64,000 nt of DNA, from assembly GCA_022393335.1 (NCBI GenBank), contig JAJEKB010021384.1, positions 295,739-359,738 of the forward strand, written 5' to 3'. The DNA comes from Macrotrachela quadricornifera (Eukaryota; Rotifera; Eurotatoria; Philodinida; Philodinidae). The translations under genes and the position numbers were made by a program. Positions 34,378 to 45,672 of this stretch are shown here, one piece after another. Numbering within the stretch: position 1 is the first letter of the stretch; each line of letters opens with the position of its first letter. The notes beneath the pieces were generated by a model. The model saw nothing but the letters and a program-made list of their open reading frames with translations. It did not search any database and was not told where the DNA came from.

Positions 34378-34434
34378 GTAAAGATACAAGGCTTTCACAC
34401 TCACACACAAAGATATTTATCCTAAGAAGCAAGA

Positions 34435-35325
34435 ATGTATTACGTCGTTTTCTGGTTGTTGTTACTGACGATATCGCCTTCTCCGGTCGAATCCTTAAAT
34501 TGCAATATTTGTCCAGGACCCTTTCGATTAAATTATACTGTAGCAGGTGATACGATTCCTGAATTTAATGATTGTATTCCGAATCAGGCAGCACAATGCA
34601 CGATTACAGTCACTTGGACTCCGAATCCGATTGCGACTGTCATTGCACTAGGCTACGAACACGAGTTGAATGATAATTCTTTTCATGACGTCATCTCACT
34701 TACTTCCCATTTGGAATTGGGGACTTTTGACCAAACAGTGAGAAAAATGCAGCGTATTCTTATATATAAATGCACAACATCGGATGGATGTAATAATCAT
34801 ACGATTTTAGAACGCATACTCAAATCATTGGAATTTACAGACACATTTCTTGAAGAATTCTCTTCGTTAATTCAATATATTCCATCGTTCAATGAAGCAT
34901 CGGCCGCTACTTGTTTGAACTTCACAAATTCCACTGAGGACTGTACTTCGTCAGAACTGATGTATTGCCATCGATGCCATATTATTTCTGTGGTGGGATC
35001 ACCATTGACATCTGATCGAATTTGTGCATCTTGCCCGTTGAACACAGATCTACCTTATTTGAATTTTCTGAAGCGTGAATCAGTTTTTGTATTGAACAAT
35101 CGATCCCAACTTTTCGATCGTATTGAACTCGATTGTCAAGTAGACGGTTGCAATTCAATCGCCAATATCGAAAAAATTCGTCGTTCAAGCACATTGAAAT
35201 TTCATTTTAATAAGTTTTTTGGCACATCATCGGCAAGTTTTAATTCATTGTGCATGTCTACTCTGCTTATCACAGTTTTTCTATCGTTGGTTAACACAAA
35301 ATCTACTGAACATTTTCACTTCTAA
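34435..35325 (+). CDS. Secreted Cys-rich protein, Ly6/uPAR-like layout, possibly GPI-anchored
   Basis: A 296-residue single-exon product. MYYVVFWLLLLTISPSPVES is a clear signal peptide, followed at once by LNCNICPG, the LxCxxC start typical of Ly6/uPAR domains. Further cysteines form two similar halves: CTTSDGCNNHT near residues 114-124 and CQVDGCNSI near 233-241, each ending in the C-N pair characteristic of three-finger folds; a CHRCH motif opens the second half. Several N-x-S/T sites are present. The C-terminus has a Ser/Ala-rich stretch (FFGTSSAS) and then a hydrophobic segment (MSTLLITVFLSLV), consistent with GPI-anchor processing, though a polar tail follows it. Function unknown; a surface receptor or ligand-binding role is an inference. 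Confidence 0.65.
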   Translation: MYYVVFWLLLLTISPSPVESLNCNICPGPFRLNYTVAGDTIPEFNDCIPNQAAQCTITVTWTPNPIATVIALGYEHELNDNSFHDVISLTSHLELGTFDQTVRKMQRILIYKCTTSDGCNNHTILERILKSLEFTDTFLEEFSSLIQYIPSFNEASAATCLNFTNSTEDCTSSELMYCHRCHIISVVGSPLTSDRICASCPLNTDLPYLNFLKRESVFVLNNRSQLFDRIELDCQVDGCNSIANIEKIRRSSTLKFHFNKFFGTSSASFNSLCMSTLLITVFLSLVNTKSTEHFHF

Positions 35326-35367
35326 TTATGATACGATTACATGTTTTTAAAATTGATTCATGATTGA

Positions 35368-35383
35368 AATAAAGAGTAATAAA
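35368..35383 (+). terminator. Polyadenylation signals of the secreted Cys-rich gene
   Basis: Two AATAAA hexamers (35368-35373 and 35378-35383) lie 43-58 bases after the stop codon at 35325. Confidence 0.6.
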
Positions 35384-35557
35384 ATGATAGATAGCATTCG
35401 GTGATGTCATTGAGTATCAAAATATTCTTCGTCAATCATAGTTTTCATTCACTCATTATCTTCTATGGAGACATGTTGCGATATTAATACTATCAGGCAT
35501 CAGATGTTTATTTTAAGATTTTAATTTATCTAGCATACTGTAAATAGATAAAATCTC

Positions 35558-38134
35558 ACAATGGAAGGGTGTGACCTGTTGAGCGAAAACCTTAGACATA
35601 TTTGGGTCAAAAGAAAGCTTTCAACGAGAAACTAACAAATTTAAAATATGAGCTGCCTATGGCGTACCTGGACAGAGATATTCAATTTTTAAGTTATGTA
35701 TTAGTAGGGTATGAGAGCATGATAATAGATGAACTAGTCACATCAATCGTTCAATTTAATTGTCAGATTTTTCGAAAACGAGTTTTCAAAATCTAGGTGA
35801 GTTTTATTAACAGTATCAAGACCTCTCCAGAGACAAATTCCGAAGTTTAACAGTACCGGATTCCAAAAAACTAATATTACGTTTGAATAATATTCATTCA
35901 TAAGGTATTCAACGATACAAATGCATTAATGCTTGACTTCATAATTTATTATATATTCGTTTGCGATTGGTATTCGTACATATGAATCATGTGCGCATTC
36001 GAAATAACACTTTTTCTTATTTTACACCACAATTAACACTTGAAACGATTAGCCTTGTCGATGAAAAAGATGAATTTGGGGAACATAGCGAAACATCTTC
36101 TCTATTTAACACAAATGGAATTTTCCTTTGAAGATTCAATAACAAATGCTGATGAAATTTTTGCTTCACAACAGTTATTCGAAATTTTAAAAACATTTAA
36201 AGCTGGTTGCTTTAATGAACTACATACTTATCAAAGTCTCGATTTTCCCGATGAATATGATGAAGTTACGGACGAAGAAGACAGTGCTGATGAAAAAGAA
36301 TCAACCGATGAAGAAGAAAATATTGATGATTATGATGAAAATCAATACCTGGACATTCAGAATAGTTTTGCATTAGAAGAGATGGAAAATATAGTGGAAT
36401 GGGTTGATCAACATCCAACATATAAATTTGCATCTATTAAGCATAGGTTTCGAAAAGTCAAATACATGCATTATATTACAAGATTTAGAGAATATATTAA
36501 AACAAATGGCACAAGATTAGAAAAAGTAAAAAAAATCAAACAATTTATGTCGAATGAATTTTATATCAAAAGAGCAATTGAAAAAGAAGCAATTCATGAT
36601 AGTGATCTGGAACTTTTTGCAATTCAAAAAGCAAGAGAACTAGATTGGGATAATTTCAAAGCAAGTGATTCATTTATCAAGCTGTTCAAGAAAGAATATC
36701 GAATTTCGTCAAGAAGATACAACAAACTTATTACTCAAGTTTCTTCAACCAGAAATATTTGTAGTTTACAAGGTACGTCAAATTTTTACTTTCGATTTCA
36801 ATTTATGTTCTAATGTGATATATATGTGTGTGTATTTAGATGCTTACGACTGGATCGAAAATCAAAGATCTTTAATTTTAAATTTCTCTCCTCATCAAAT
36901 TTTAAACAGTGACCATTGTTCATTTCAACAAGAATATATATCTCCAGAACTCTTTCTTTTACTAGTGAAAGAACAACCGAAGTTGCTGTTAAAAGGAAGA
37001 ATAATATAACACATTCTTACACCGTGCAGCCTATTACATCAGGTGATGGTCAGTTATTGGATAAATTCTTTCTTATTCTCCAAGAAAAAGAAAACGAATT
37101 CGGTACAAGAGTACGGAAGGATTTAATCATACCACCAAATGTTGTCGTACGAGCTTCAAAATCTGGAAAAAGTAGTGATGAAAAACATCGCACATTTTTA
37201 AATGAAGTTCTACGTCCTTTGATTGGGAAAAAATTCCTTCTTTTCCTTGATTGTTGGACAACTCAAGCTGATCTAAAAAAATTTAGAGCAGTATTTCCAC
37301 ATCAAGACAGTCAATTATTGATTTTCCCTAAAGGATCAACTGTTTATATTCAACCACAAGATCTGTCCTTATTTCGTTCATGGCGATTTATTCATGAAAA
37401 AATCGAGCATTATGTTCATATCAATCGAACAGAAATGAACTTAAACAATCGTCAGTATTTCATAAATATGCATTCTATCATTCACAATCAATTATCTGCT
37501 CCACAATTTAAAAATCTCATCAAATCTGGATTTGTGCAAGCGAAGATACTTAATGGAACAATTAATGAAATTAACAAACCAAAGCACGTTTGCTTTAAAT
37601 TCTATGACCTTTATTGTTCTGTTATTAATTGTGAAGAACGAACTCTTCTCGTTTGCGCCTGGTGCAAAAAGCACCTTTGTTATTATCATTTGATTGAAGA
37701 CCTTCATCTCCATGTGCAGTACATCTTTTGAAATATTATTTTATATAGTTTATAAATTTTACGTAAAATAAAGCCAAGAGTATCGATGAATGTCCGATTT
37801 CTATGTATAATAAATAATATATTTCCTACTTGGCACTATTAGACCTCAGAAGAAGTTGTCTCTAGAGAGGTCTTGATACTGTTAATAAAACTCACCTAGA
37901 TTTTGAAAACTCGTTTTCGAAAACTCTGACAATTAAATTGAACGATTGATGTGACTAGTTCATCTATTATCATGCTCTCATACCCTACTAATACATAACT
38001 TAAAAATTGAATATCTCTATCCAGGTACGCCATAGGCAGCTCATATTTTAAATTTGTTAGTTTCTCGTTGAAAGCTTTCTTTTGACCCAAATATGTCTAA
38101 GGTTTTCGCTCAACAGGTCATACCCTTCCATTGT
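35558..38134 (+). mobile_element. pogo/Tigger-like DNA transposon with 279-bp inverted repeats
   Basis: Arms 35558-35836 and 37856-38134 begin ACAATGGAAGGGT and are exact reverse complements except for about four substitutions and no indels, roughly 98-99% identical, which points to recent activity. Each arm contains the same 64-codon open frame in mirror orientation; this is a by-product of the repeat and not called as a gene. The interior holds one transposase gene. The right junction reads CCATTGTA, compatible with a TA target; the left junction is TCACAATGG, so a TA duplication would need one mutation. A shorter palindromic relative sits at 31904-32547. Confidence 0.85.
36061..37731 (+). 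pseudogene. pogo/Tigger-type DDE transposase, one frameshift
   Basis: Exon 1 starts at the ATG of 36061 (or further upstream) and ends at 36772. A 67-bp GT-AG intron (36773-36839) restores the frame. Exon 1 has an acidic D/E-rich stretch (residues about 70-100) and a CENP-B-like helix-turn-helix region ending DNFKASDSFIKLFKKEYRIS. Exon 2 carries LNSDHCSFQQEY (first Asp). A one-base shift near 36946 moves to the frame holding HSYTVQPITSGDGQ, LLFLDCWTTQ (second Asp) and VYIQPQDLSLFRSW (third Asp), then a C-terminal Cys/His cluster (CAWCKKHLCYYH). The single frameshift is the only visible lesion, so an active relative may exist elsewhere in the genome. Confidence 0.8.
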
Positions 38135-38195
38135 AAGATTAATCGCTTTTTATCGAGGATTCTTTGGTTTAAATTTGAACATCGGATGTTTCTAA

Positions 38196-38696
38196 TCTAC
38201 ATATATAAAGGAGAAAGTTTGTCTGCCTGTCTATTTTTTATACATTTGGACACTGCACGAGTTGGAGGTACCAAAGTTTTCATGGCATACTCTTAGGTCC
38301 CGAAGAAAGTCAAAAGGGATCAGGATGACTGGCGAGAGGATTGGGCTGAAATTTCACCGCAGGTTATGATACATTACAATTTTCCTCAGTTTTTCAAAAA
38401 CTTCAGGACATATGCTGCCATTGTTAGAATATCCACCTGTTAGTGTCAGTTTTTTGCACTGAGTATTGGTATATAATACGGAAATACGCATGAGTTAAGA
38501 GAAAGACTGCTACGCCCCCACACTATTTGCTGGATTATCCGATTTAAAAATGAATATAGGTGTATGCACGGCGAGATATGTAGTACTAATAGATGAAAAT
38601 GTCTTAATCAAGCCTTCTATACATCTTCTGTCGTTTTCTGACATGATAAGTTTCCAGTATGGAGATTTCCCGAGCAACGCCGGGTACTACCGCTAG
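38196..38696 (+). mobile_element. Helitron-like non-autonomous element, copy 1
   Basis: About 500 bases from TCTACATATATAAAGGAG to GCCGGGTACTACCGCTAGT. It matches 60187-60686 throughout (TTTATACATTTGGACACTGC, TAGGTCCCGAAGA, AGGTTATGATAC, GGAGATTTCC-CGAGCAACG) in the same orientation. No transposase. The GAGCAACGCCGGGTAC segment can form a short terminal hairpin. Confidence 0.65.
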
Positions 38697-40670
38697 TACA
38701 TGTATATATACAGAACGGAAAAAAATATCGCCGGATGATCTTTATATAGAGCTATTTTCTCTGGAAAAGTTTTGTTGGGGACTTGGGAGTATATATTCAG
38801 GAAAGCCATATATCAATACTCAGTTTTTCATGCTCTTTCGAATGGTAGATTTTTTACTAAGTGAACACGACATAAAAGATTTCGACTTAGTTAATATGAC
38901 AGAATAAAAATATTGAATAGTGCAAATAAATGTTTGTATAATTACTATTTTTTCATCGGTATTCTCAGTATGAGAAAAAAATATAAAGGAAACAAACGTA
39001 TTCTACAGTATTTCATTCATAAGCAAAAAAACAGCGAAATATATAATTTTTCGTTTCACTTACTGTACGTTTTCTCCAATGAGTAACCTCTAATTAAGAC
39101 ATGCTTTGTTTGTAATTTAATGGTCTAAGTCATGTCACGAATTTCGATTAAACGACAAAAAAAGTTAGAGTTATTCCAGTCATTTATTAGCGCACATTTA
39201 TTGATATTGATTCAAGTTAATCGAAGAAGATGTATACATCAGAATCAGAACAAGAAAATATTGATTAGAGTAAAACCAATCAAGGAATTGTAAGAAACAT
39301 GGAACTAATATCAATAGATGACGTTACAATATGAGGAAAAACGAAGATAATCGTTGGATATTCTCAGTACAATCATCCAGTATGAGGAAGAATATTAGCA
39401 ATGTCGATTAAAAAGTAAGATTAATTGTTGAATTAGAAAAAATAGAGTCTATCAATTATATCTAAACGTGAAACATCTAAATAAAAAGGAGATCATTTTA
39501 TTCGAATACAGAAATATTATACAATGTTTTTTCAACATTCACAAATACGCATTTCTAACAATCAAACACAGATGATGATTAAGAATAATTCTACTATTTT
39601 TATCGTAATATCTTTGTCAATTAAGCTTTTTCCTATTCGATTCCCTACACTGAAAGGATAGGATCTAGAAAACTAAATTCATCTGCGCCTTAGCACTACT
39701 AAAATAACTATAGTTACTATGATAGAAATGATGATTTAACGATTATGAATATGATTGCCGCAATGATGAAGTATTAGCAAAGTTTCTCTGATAATTATAG
39801 AACAAAACGTTTATGCATTAAGAAAAATTCGTTTGTTATTATTGATTTAATGAAAACAAATGCTATAGAAATCTAATTTTTTTTATTAAAGTGCGAATAC
39901 ATAAACCAAAATATTCAAACTATGTTTAATTATTATATGAAACAGAACTAGCAATATATGGATGGAAAAAAATACAATGTCAGAATGACAACGATTGAAA
40001 TCTATAATGCACATCCATTAACAAATAGAACTATACATATTTATACAATTCTTCACTCCAGGGATAAATGAATCAATTTTCGATAAATGCTATACCTTTT
40101 AGTATACTAGAGTGTAAATTGCAATTACTATATTTTGATAGTCATTTATATTGAAATCTCATGATATGTAAATTGTTTGTAAGAATTTATTAATACCTTT
40201 TTGCTATACTTTTATTATTTATTGTACCCATATCTCAAAATTAAGTCTAAACTTCTTTTTTTTTAAGCCTATATGCAAGTACAAGTAAAATACCTTTGCT
40301 TGCAGCCCTTACACTCGTCCTAGCTCTGCTCAAGGCTAAAAATTACGACTATTTCAGTGATTATATTGTGAACTAAAAAATTTTATTTTTGCATATACGA
40401 AGTTACAACTAGCAACTTAAAAGTGATTATAAGGGGAAACATATAAATGTGAGAAAAAATTTTAGTATGATAAAAGTATGATTTATGCGTAAAACTATTT
40501 CACTAAAAGATTGACACTCATCATAGTGTACCTGAATGCATGGTTTTCAAGGAACAAAACTTTCATAAAGATTTCATGAATGCAATACGCAGTGAGCTGT
40601 ACGAATATTTCGGACAACTTGATACATAGAGTATACTAACAAACGTGAACTACATACGAGAGAACACTTA
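38697..40670. other. AT-rich, no gene seen
   Basis: About 2 kb with no motif, repeat or supported reading frame beyond short fortuitous frames. Confidence 0.45.
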
Positions 40671-41310
40671 GAATCAGTTTAGCAATAGATTTCTTCGAAC
40701 TCTTCATGAGAGTTGCTTTCGAAAATACGTTCAATAGATAGCTTAGAGCTTTTAATCATTAACACATTACTTTTTCACAATTATCCACTTCGGTTAGACG
40801 CCTAATCAAGAGCTTTCCAAGGAGAGCTCACATTAACAGGAAAAAAAATTTTACTTTGTACAAGGATTTTTATCTGTATTGCTTCCAAATGACTTAGAAA
40901 TGAATGGTAGATTATAACCACCACAACACTAGTCATTTTGATGTTATCCATCTAAACATCAAACGCAGAATATACGTGTTCAACCACAGTTTTGCTCTAG
41001 ACCACATTCAGATGCGGTTAGAAATCGTTAAGGATTATGTCAATGTGCGCTTTAGATAAAATCGCGCCTAGGTACAAAAGATGTTTCATTGGGGACACGT
41101 TTTCAAATGGGATCAAGGCTGAAAGCGGTTTAAAACTTTTCCTGTTAGTGTGTGCTCTTCTTGGAAAGTTCTTGGTTACAAGTCTAACCGAAGCAGATAA
41201 TTGTGAGAAAGTAATGTGGTGATGATTAAAAGCTCTGAGCTATCTATTGAACGTATTTTTGAAAGCGAATCTCATGAAGAGTTCGAAGAAATCTACTGTT
41301 AAACTAATTC
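40671..41310. repeat. Foldback element with arms of about 175 bp
   Basis: GAATCAGTTTAGCAATAGAT (40671) pairs with ATCTACTGTTAAACTAATTC (41310). Both arms share TTCGAAGA-ATCTA, CTCATGA, AATACGTTCAATAGATAGCT, ATTATC and CGGTTAGAC blocks. The central 290 bases are unique. Another non-autonomous transposon, ending 310 bases before the GTPase start codon. Confidence 0.7.
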
Positions 41311-41620
41311 TGTCTATTCTTTTGTATGATATCTACTTACGGCTGAGATTTCTTTCCGTTGTATATCACAGAGTAACTATAAATCATTTCATACTCGTTC
41401 AAATCGTGATTGACCACGAGTCCGATACTTTCAATTATTTCATTTCTCGAAACGGTAAAATATTCACTGAAACTCAATACTGTGCTAAAATGAAACTTTG
41501 CGCTCTTAGGTAACGCTTTGGATGTATATTTATCTTTTTGATAACAGCAAAAGCAGTAGTAAACACAAAACAAATTGAAGTCAACAACTACAGACGTTAT
41601 TGCGCGTTATATCAATATAA

Positions 41621-42586
41621 ATGGACTTTGTAATCATCTCTTCCGAATCGACATCTGAGGATCCTTCTGAAAACGAAAGATCGATCTCATCTAAATCCTC
41701 AACTCTCAAATGTGTAGCTGAAAAGATGGAAATAGCAGCTAGTAAAGTTGCTAAAGAACGTAACTTGGATGCATCCATAGTGCTTGAACATTTACCTCCC
41801 ATTGATATTTGTGTTTTCGGTCGATCAGGTATAGGTAAATCAACATTGATCAAAGCAATCACTAATATAGATATTCCATCATCGGCTCAAGTTGATCATG
41901 TCACACAAGAGTTAACTGAAGCAATAACTTGTATAGAAGGATTAATATTTCGTTTTTGGGATACAAAAGGAATTGACAGTTGGCAAGATATCGATAGTAT
42001 TGATTATATGTTTAATGAAATGAGCGAACAAAAAGTACAACCTCTTTTCGTTATTTATTGTGCTGCGGCAAATGGACGTGTCGATAGTGATATTGTTGCT
42101 GGATTTCTAACATGTTTTCGAGAAGCAAACATCCTGATTTGCTATGTAATTACAAATATCTATGCAGCAAGTGACAGTCAACTGGAAGAGCAGATAAAAG
42201 GTGGAGAAAAGATTATGAATCATGTTTTTGGAACGACTCCACAAGTAACAGGAGAACTGTGTTACCAATACAAAAATACATTGGCAACTAACGATGTATT
42301 TGCTGGCCGAAATCATGGAATTCTTATCGGCGTAAATTCTTGCGATTTTCGTAGTAGATTGGGAGAAAGGCCTTGTTTCAATGTATATGAATTAATGGAT
42401 TTTTTACCTGGAAATTTAAATGATGAAGATTTTACTAAATTTGTAATCCTAACAATGGCAAATCGACAGTTTTGGTCTAGAGTGAGAGATGCATTTCGCA
42501 CACGTGTTCTACGAGTCTCCGATACATTAAACAATTGGAGAATAAAAACAACTTCATTTTTTCAATGGTTATTCAAACGCGATTGA
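41621..42586 (+). CDS. Stand-alone P-loop GTPase (AIG1/MMR_HSR1-like)
   Basis: A 321-residue single-exon protein. After a Ser/Glu-rich N-terminus of about 60 residues comes ICVFGRSGIGKSTLI with the G1 loop GRSGIGKS at 67-74, and G3 WDTKGID (DTKG 114-117). A canonical G4 N/TKxD is not obvious; VITNIY near 185-190 occupies the expected strand, so base specificity may be altered. The C-terminus is basic with an aromatic, possibly membrane-associating end (FFQWLFKRD). Related small GTPases include GIMAP/AIG1 and IRG proteins linked to immunity, and bacterial-type GTPases; I cannot choose between them. AATAAA at 42656-42661 is a likely poly(A) signal. No TATA box is clear, and a foldback element lies just upstream. 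Confidence 0.75.
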   Translation: MDFVIISSESTSEDPSENERSISSKSSTLKCVAEKMEIAASKVAKERNLDASIVLEHLPPIDICVFGRSGIGKSTLIKAITNIDIPSSAQVDHVTQELTEAITCIEGLIFRFWDTKGIDSWQDIDSIDYMFNEMSEQKVQPLFVIYCAAANGRVDSDIVAGFLTCFREANILICYVITNIYAASDSQLEEQIKGGEKIMNHVFGTTPQVTGELCYQYKNTLATNDVFAGRNHGILIGVNSCDFRSRLGERPCFNVYELMDFLPGNLNDEDFTKFVILTMANRQFWSRVRDAFRTRVLRVSDTLNNWRIKTTSFFQWLFKRD

Positions 42587-42949
42587 TAGAAATAGAATCA
42601 TCATCTATTGATGTCATTTTACTATTTTCTTGTCTTTTTTGACAAAACATTTCTATAATAAAGAAGTATCTAAATACAACTAATGTTCACAATGATTCCA
42701 TAGATGTCATAATACCATTACACTGAATATCGAGACCTACATTAGTGTTCAAAAAAACTTGCACATCTTGTTATGCAAATACATTCTTATGTATATGTCA
42801 CTCCCAAGCAGTTTCGCATAGTGGTTGATAGCCTATGACGAGTAGTATTAAACTCTATATTTCAATATTTTATTCGTTTGCCTTTAGAAATAATAAGAGA
42901 TAAACATCTTTTTTTCATAGACATCACACAATTTACTACAACATTAGTG

Positions 42950-43328
42950 TCAGTATTTTTGAATTCTTCAGCTAAAAAAAGCTCGAGTTCATCAGTATTT
43001 TTGGGTTCTCTTTTTTGCAGACGTACTGTTCATATAGATACTGATGAATGATACATTGTAGATAATTCTTCCTTGATTCATTTAATGGTTATTTCATTGT
43101 TACGTCGAATATATTGAACAATAGCACTTTTTTGTATTCCACTAAGGACATGTGATCGACCATTTCCACCTCGGTGTTTAAGTGAATTTGTTGGTTTTAA
43201 TTTATTAATATTGTAATAGATAGTCATCAGTGGGATATTTGTTTTACGAAAAATAACAGGAGCAGATCGAATGCCTTTATTCCAATAATGTAGTATTGAT
43301 ATATGATGATTTTTTAAATCACTAGGTG
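42950..43328 (-). pseudogene. Tc1-type transposase N-terminal part (5' codons lie beyond the insertion)
   Basis: Minus-strand translation gives the paired DNA-binding helix-turn-helix domain: KNHHISILHYWNKGIRSAP, then TIYYNINKLKPTNSLKHRGG and RSHVLSGIQKSAIVQYIRRN. The start codon and first residues are at about 45681-45673, on the far side of the nested element, in the same orientation. A stop near 43080 and further lesions follow, and the DDE domain is absent. Confidence 0.75.
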
Positions 43329-45672
43329 CCCATGGAAAAAAAAATTTGAGAAAACCGCGGTTTTGCTCAGAAGCACCGCGGTGCCATTCGAATCACCGCA
43401 GTAATCCGCGGTTTTTTATGAACGCGGTATGAAAAATCGCGGTGCGCTCGAACATAACCGCGGTTTCGGTTACCGCGGTTATTAGCAGTATTTAAAACCG
43501 CTATGTGTTCGGTGGATAACCGCGGTTTGGGATACTGCGGTTATTAGCGGTTTTCAAAACCGTGATGTGTTCATTAGATGACGGCGGTTTCATTTACCGC
43601 GGTTATTAGCGGTTTTCAATACCGCGGTGTACTCGTTGAATGACCGCGGTTTCATATAACGCGGTTATTAGCGGTTTTCAAAACCGCGATGTGTTCATTA
43701 GATGACCGCGGTTTCACATACCGCGGTTATTAGCAGTTTTCAATATCGCGATGTGTTCGTTGAGTGACCGCGGTTTGAAATACCGATGTTACTAGCGGTT
43801 TTGAAAACCGCGATGTGTTCGTTGAATAACCGCGGTGTAAGATACCGCGATTCTTAACGGTTTCAAATGCCTCAGAGTACTTCATGAATAATCATGGTCT
43901 GAGATACCCTGAGTTATAAGTCAGATAGATAGATAATTAAATACCAAAAGTAGTAAGAGACGATATTATTAGTTAATTAATTAAATATTTATTATATTGG
44001 TTTTCTTCCTTAAAAGTAGATGTATACACATTTATTTATTTAGTAACGTTTCGTCAACAGTGGTAATTCCATCAGACTATTTTTTGATGTCAATGCTCCG
44101 AACAAAATTATACAAAACATTTAAATTTTTTGACTCTATTGCTAGTGGAACGAACGAAAGAGTAATAAAAACAAAATATTTGTTCAACATCATCGCCTTG
44201 TTCATTCCACTATGCATGGAACAAAATTTAAGATAAAACCGCCGCTTACCGCCGTGTTTCTAAACTCACCGCGATTTCTTGATGGCAGATCATGGTATAC
44301 CATAGCACACTGCGATTTCTTCTGATTTTTTGAACCGAGTTAATTAAAAAACGCAGCAATTGCGATCGTGACCGTGGTATTATATATATCGTTTGGATGC
44401 TGTTCCAAGAACAGTTGTTTTATATATATATGTATCGATTAAATGTGGTTATATAATCCGCGACAGATCAGTTCGTAATTGCGGTATTAGATGCTGCAGA
44501 TTAAGGAACTTTATATCACCGCGAATTCGATAGCAATTGGGCATCTTGTACCGCGGTTCCAGATAACGCGATTTTCAGCGTTTTCGAAATATCGCGGTGC
44601 GATCACTGATAACCGCGGTTCCAGTTACCGCGACTTACAGCGGTTTTAAAGTATCGCGGTACAGTCACCTGGAAACGCGGTGTCTTAAGTAACATGAAAT
44701 GTGTAAGGACAAAGAGGATATTGTGCCCCAGTTTTTCAAAAATATTCCCAGTAGTTCTACGAGAAAATTTTTGAGAAACCGCGGTTTTTCTCAGAAGCAC
44801 CGCGGTTTTCGGTGAGCGCGGTGCGATCATAGATAACTGCGGTGTCAGATACCGTGATTTTTCAGCGGTTCTAAGATATCGCGGTGAACTTATTGCGTAA
44901 CAGCGGTGTGAGATATAGTGGTTCTTAACGGTTTTTAGTACCGCGGCTCCAAACATCACGATTTTGAGCCGCTTTCAGCGAAGAGGTAATATGTAGTTGA
45001 CTTGATAATTAGACAACTACTCAGATAAATAAATACACAGATAGATAGTTAGAGAAATAAGCTTTAAGTTAGATTGAAAGTTAGACAGCTAGAGAGATAG
45101 ATAGTTAGATAGGTGGACAGTTAGTTAGTTAAATAGATAGTTAGGTAGTTAGATAGATAGATAGGGAGATAGCGAGATAGATAGTTAGATAGATAGACAG
45201 TTAGTTAAATAGATAGTTAGATAGTTAGTTACATAGATAGTTATTTAGATAGTTAGATAGTTCGATAGATAGTTAGGCCAATAGGTAAAGGAGTCGGTAG
45301 TTAAGTACATGCACATAAATAGATCGATGAAAGTAAGTATCGGTTTCTCAAAACCACCGAATACTGCGTCAAAAAAGAGCCGCGGTTTTCAAAACCGCGG
45401 AAATCAGACCGTTTATGAGGTTTCTCAAAACCGTTGAATACCGCGTCAAAAGAAAACCGCGGTTTTTAACGGTTTTCAAAACCGCGGGAATCAGACCATT
45501 TATGAGGTTTCACAAAACCGCTGAATACCGCGTTAAAAAAATACCGCGGTTTTTAACGGTTTTGAAATACCGCATAAACGGTCTGATTCCCGCTGACATG
45601 AAAAACCGCTTAAAACCGCGGTTTCATATACCGCCAACCACCGCGGTTTTCTGATAAAATTTTTTCCATGGG
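43329..45672. mobile_element. CCGCGG-palindrome element nested in the Tc1 relic
   Basis: The element starts CCCATGGAAAAA and ends TTTTTTCCATGGG, flanked by TG on both sides (43327-43328, 45673-45674). Immediately inside both ends is AGAAAACCGCGGT. The body is dominated by diverged 55-60-bp units of the form ACCGCGGTTATTAGCGG then TTTTCAAAACCGCGATGTG: about nine units at 43360-43870, more at 44230-44980, and a further block at 45350-45660. More than twenty CCGCGG hexamers are visible by eye in an otherwise AT-rich region. An AT-rich unique stretch (43900-44230) and a GATA-type microsatellite separate the blocks. There is no transposase, and open frames inside it are repeat artefacts. Confidence 0.8.
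44995..45330. repeat. TAGA/TTAG microsatellite
   Basis: Imperfect runs of AGATAGATAGTTAG over about 330 bases inside the CCGCGG element. Confidence 0.9.

Noticed and set aside
35602..38090. Identical 64-residue open frames at both ends of the pogo-like element
   Set aside because: They lie wholly inside the inverted repeats and are identical only because the repeats are; no motif or upstream signal supports translation.
44603..45654. Open frames on both strands with recurring TAVF/RYLKTAV-like peptides
   Set aside because: They are translations of the CCGCGG repeat units and not a repeat protein.
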